A DNA stretch of 6,827 nt. Source: Chloroflexota bacterium. GTDB taxonomy: Bacteria > Chloroflexota > Chloroflexia > JAMDCE01. Made by a program: the position numbers and the translations under genes. Positions 6,201-6,827 of this stretch are shown here, one piece after another; positions within the stretch are counted from its first letter, which is position 1, and every line of letters begins with the position of its first letter. The stretch covers positions 1 to 6,827 of the forward strand of contig JAMDCE010000299.1 in NCBI GenBank assembly GCA_023489135.1, given 5' to 3'. The notes beneath the pieces were generated by a model. It did no database searches, was not told the DNA's origin, and was given only the letters and a program-made list of their open reading frames with translations.

Positions 6201-6799
6201 GTGGCGACCATAGGTAGACCGGTTTCCCTGGCCAGGGAGATCAGTTGAGGGTTCACCTCTCGCTGCAAGGGGAGGCCGTGGTCCATCAGTTCCAGGTAGA
6301 AGTTGTTCTCACCAAAGATACGGGAGAGGCGTTGGGCCGCCTCTCGTGCGCCCTCCCGCTGGCCCGCCACCAGTTTGGCGGTCACTTCTCCTTGGAGGCA
6401 AGCAGAAAGGGCAATGAGACCTTTATGATGTTCTTTGAGCAGGGAAAGATCGACGCGAGGTTTGTAGTAGAAGCCCTCTAGACTGGCCGTGCTCACCAGT
6501 CGCAGAAGATTCCGATAGCCCGCCTCGTTCTCTGCCAGAAGAATGAGGTGATAGTTGTTTTTGTCCCTGGCTTTTAGACCCTCCGCAGCAACGTAGATCT
6601 CGCAGCCGAGGACAGGCTTGATCCCCTGGGCTTTGGCCGCCTCGTAAAAATGCATCGCCCCGGACATCGTGCCATGATCGGTGATGGCGAGGGCCTGCAT
6701 TTCATGCTCTTTGGCCTTGGCGACCAGGTCCGTTATGCGGGCCAGGCCATCCAGCAGGCTCATCTCAGTATGTACGTGTAGATGAACAAAAGGAGGCAT
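3221..6799 (-). CDS. dnaE: DNA polymerase III alpha subunit (replicative polymerase, DnaE1 type)
   Basis: This complete 1192-residue C-family polymerase synthesises the chromosome within the replisome. The N-terminal PHP domain (about 1-270) has HLHVHTEMSLLDG (6-18), ITDHG (39-43), GCEIYV (65-70) and NDVHY (201-205). The polymerase core has GPGRGS (351-356) and catalytic aspartates Asp393 and Asp395 in PDVDIDF, with the third at Asp544 in KMDFLGLSTL. A helix-hairpin-helix region lies near 840-890. QLAMFD (905-910) is the internal beta-clamp binding motif. An OB fold occupies roughly 975-1060, and a C-terminal domain of about 100 residues follows. No intein or frameshift is seen. ATG 6799 is preferred because AAGGAA lies five bases upstream and the protein starts at the family's usual N-terminus. 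It converges on the GxxExxY gene; the promoter, if adjacent, is outside the window. Confidence 0.97.
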   Translation of the reverse strand: MPPFVHLHVHTEMSLLDGLARITDLVAKAKEHEMQALAITDHGTMSGAMHFYEAAKAQGIKPVLGCEIYVAAEGLKARDKNNYHLILLAENEAGYRNLLRLVSTASLEGFYYKPRVDLSLLKEHHKGLIALSACLQGEVTAKLVAGQREGAREAAQRLSRIFGENNFYLELMDHGLPLQREVNPQLISLARETGLPMVATNDVHYVNQDDAYAHEVLLCIQTGTSIDDPKRMRMESDQFYLRSAEEMAALFPDIPEATANTAQIAERCNLEMKFKGFHLPHFQVPAGYTEESYLEERCAAGLVARFGPPTPAIEERLSYELGVINRMGFASYFLVVSDFVAHAKSRGILVGPGRGSAAGSIVSYVLGITTINPLEHDLIFERFLNPDRISMPDVDIDFADDRRDEVIRYVTEKYGSDHVAQIITFGTMAAKAAIRDVGRALGLPYGEVDRVAKLIPFNSSIADALKTSSELRALHDGTDYVQKLLTTSQRLEGVSRHASTHAAGVVISREPLVRHVPLQKATRGEAVTQYPMDVLEKIGLLKMDFLGLSTLTILGRAVEIVNQTEGLSLDLDHTPLDDPAIYELLSRGETVGIFQLEGSFTTRMTLDVKPSCFNDVVALMALIRPGPMTMAPLYIQRKHGQIPIEYRHPDMEPILKETYGVALYQEQIMRIANVLAGYTMSEADALRKAMGKKLPEEMKKHRKRFVSGATKHGLSKGLSEEIFEMIERFAGYGFNKAHSVAYAVIACQTAYFKARYPEAYMTGLLSSEIGNTDKIVTAVSECRRLGIAVLPPDVNRSEVSFTIDRHPQSDKKAIRFGLGAVKNVGEGAIEAIIAGRQNLPQKRFTSLEEFCQRIDLRQVNRRALESLIKCGAMDSLGQGRSQMLESLDQAIALAQEMVKAREAGQLAMFDSLAAAEASPPQRSPEGPGADETSHKVRLAWEKEMLGIYVSEHPLSRMLARIGNNLITTAGISEDLVNQKIALVGMLTTLRRLITKKKNQTMLVATVEDLEGAIEMVAFPDCYERNSEVWQEDAIVRIDGKVDQRNDTLQIICESITLLQSDDEAGQPVEALPSNTPLTNGAKTPAISSRGPTSPRYHLHISLVASDDFDADVKQMQALDRILRQHTGQSRVTLHVLEGPNVVSLEPLFQRIDFCEELEDEILQLLGEKALRVEELDPSEESKGYLTNGLHAS

Positions 6800-6803
6800 C
6801 GAA

Positions 6804-6809
6804 TTCCTT
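6804..6809 (-). promoter_or_regulatory. Ribosome binding site of dnaE
   Basis: On the minus strand AAGGAA ends four bases before the ATG at 6799. Only 28 bases upstream of the start are visible, and I see no convincing promoter in them. Confidence 0.7.
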
Positions 6810-6827
6810 GAGATTGATCGGTCTGGT

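Overview
This is a bacterial window with two unrelated gene blocks facing each other. The left block, on the plus strand, is a cobalamin-dependent methylmalonyl-CoA module: the 3' end of the mutase large subunit, then methylmalonyl-CoA epimerase, a free-standing B12-binding mutase subunit and the MeaB G-protein chaperone. The right block, on the minus strand, is a complete DNA polymerase III alpha subunit (dnaE). Between them sits a small GxxExxY-family gene tightly bracketed by near-perfect 30-bp inverted repeats.

Layout: 2-598 mutase large subunit (5' end outside the window); 599-850 intergenic, mostly a 126-bp nested palindromic element; 851-1249 epimerase (GTG start); 1250-1337 a G/C-run-rich spacer; 1338-1751 B12-binding subunit (TTG start); 1748-2689 meaB (TTG start, overlapping the previous stop by 4 bases); 2696-2725 repeat R1; 2730-3113 GxxExxY gene; 3121-3150 repeat R2 (inverted to R1); 3187-3213 repeat R3 (same orientation as R2); 3221-6799 dnaE on the minus strand. 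No gene-free stretch exceeds 300 bases.

The first four genes form one pathway. The epimerase converts (S)- to (R)-methylmalonyl-CoA, the two-subunit mutase isomerises this to succinyl-CoA, and MeaB loads and protects the adenosylcobalamin enzyme. This is the end of propionyl-CoA assimilation or degradation of odd-chain and branched compounds. The split mutase, the frequent GTG/TTG starts, and two kinds of dispersed repeat (one beginning TGTCATCCTGAG, one built on CGCAGAGG) fit a Chloroflexota-type genome. That assignment is an inference; other GC-rich deep-branching bacteria are possible.

The item most worth a second look is the GxxExxY cassette. The gene has a PD-(D/E)xK nuclease-like residue pattern and fills almost the whole space between the inverted repeats, and the left repeat itself supplies the ribosome binding site. 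A third, more diverged repeat lies beside the dnaE stop. This looks like a compact mobile or repeat-associated unit rather than part of either neighbouring operon.
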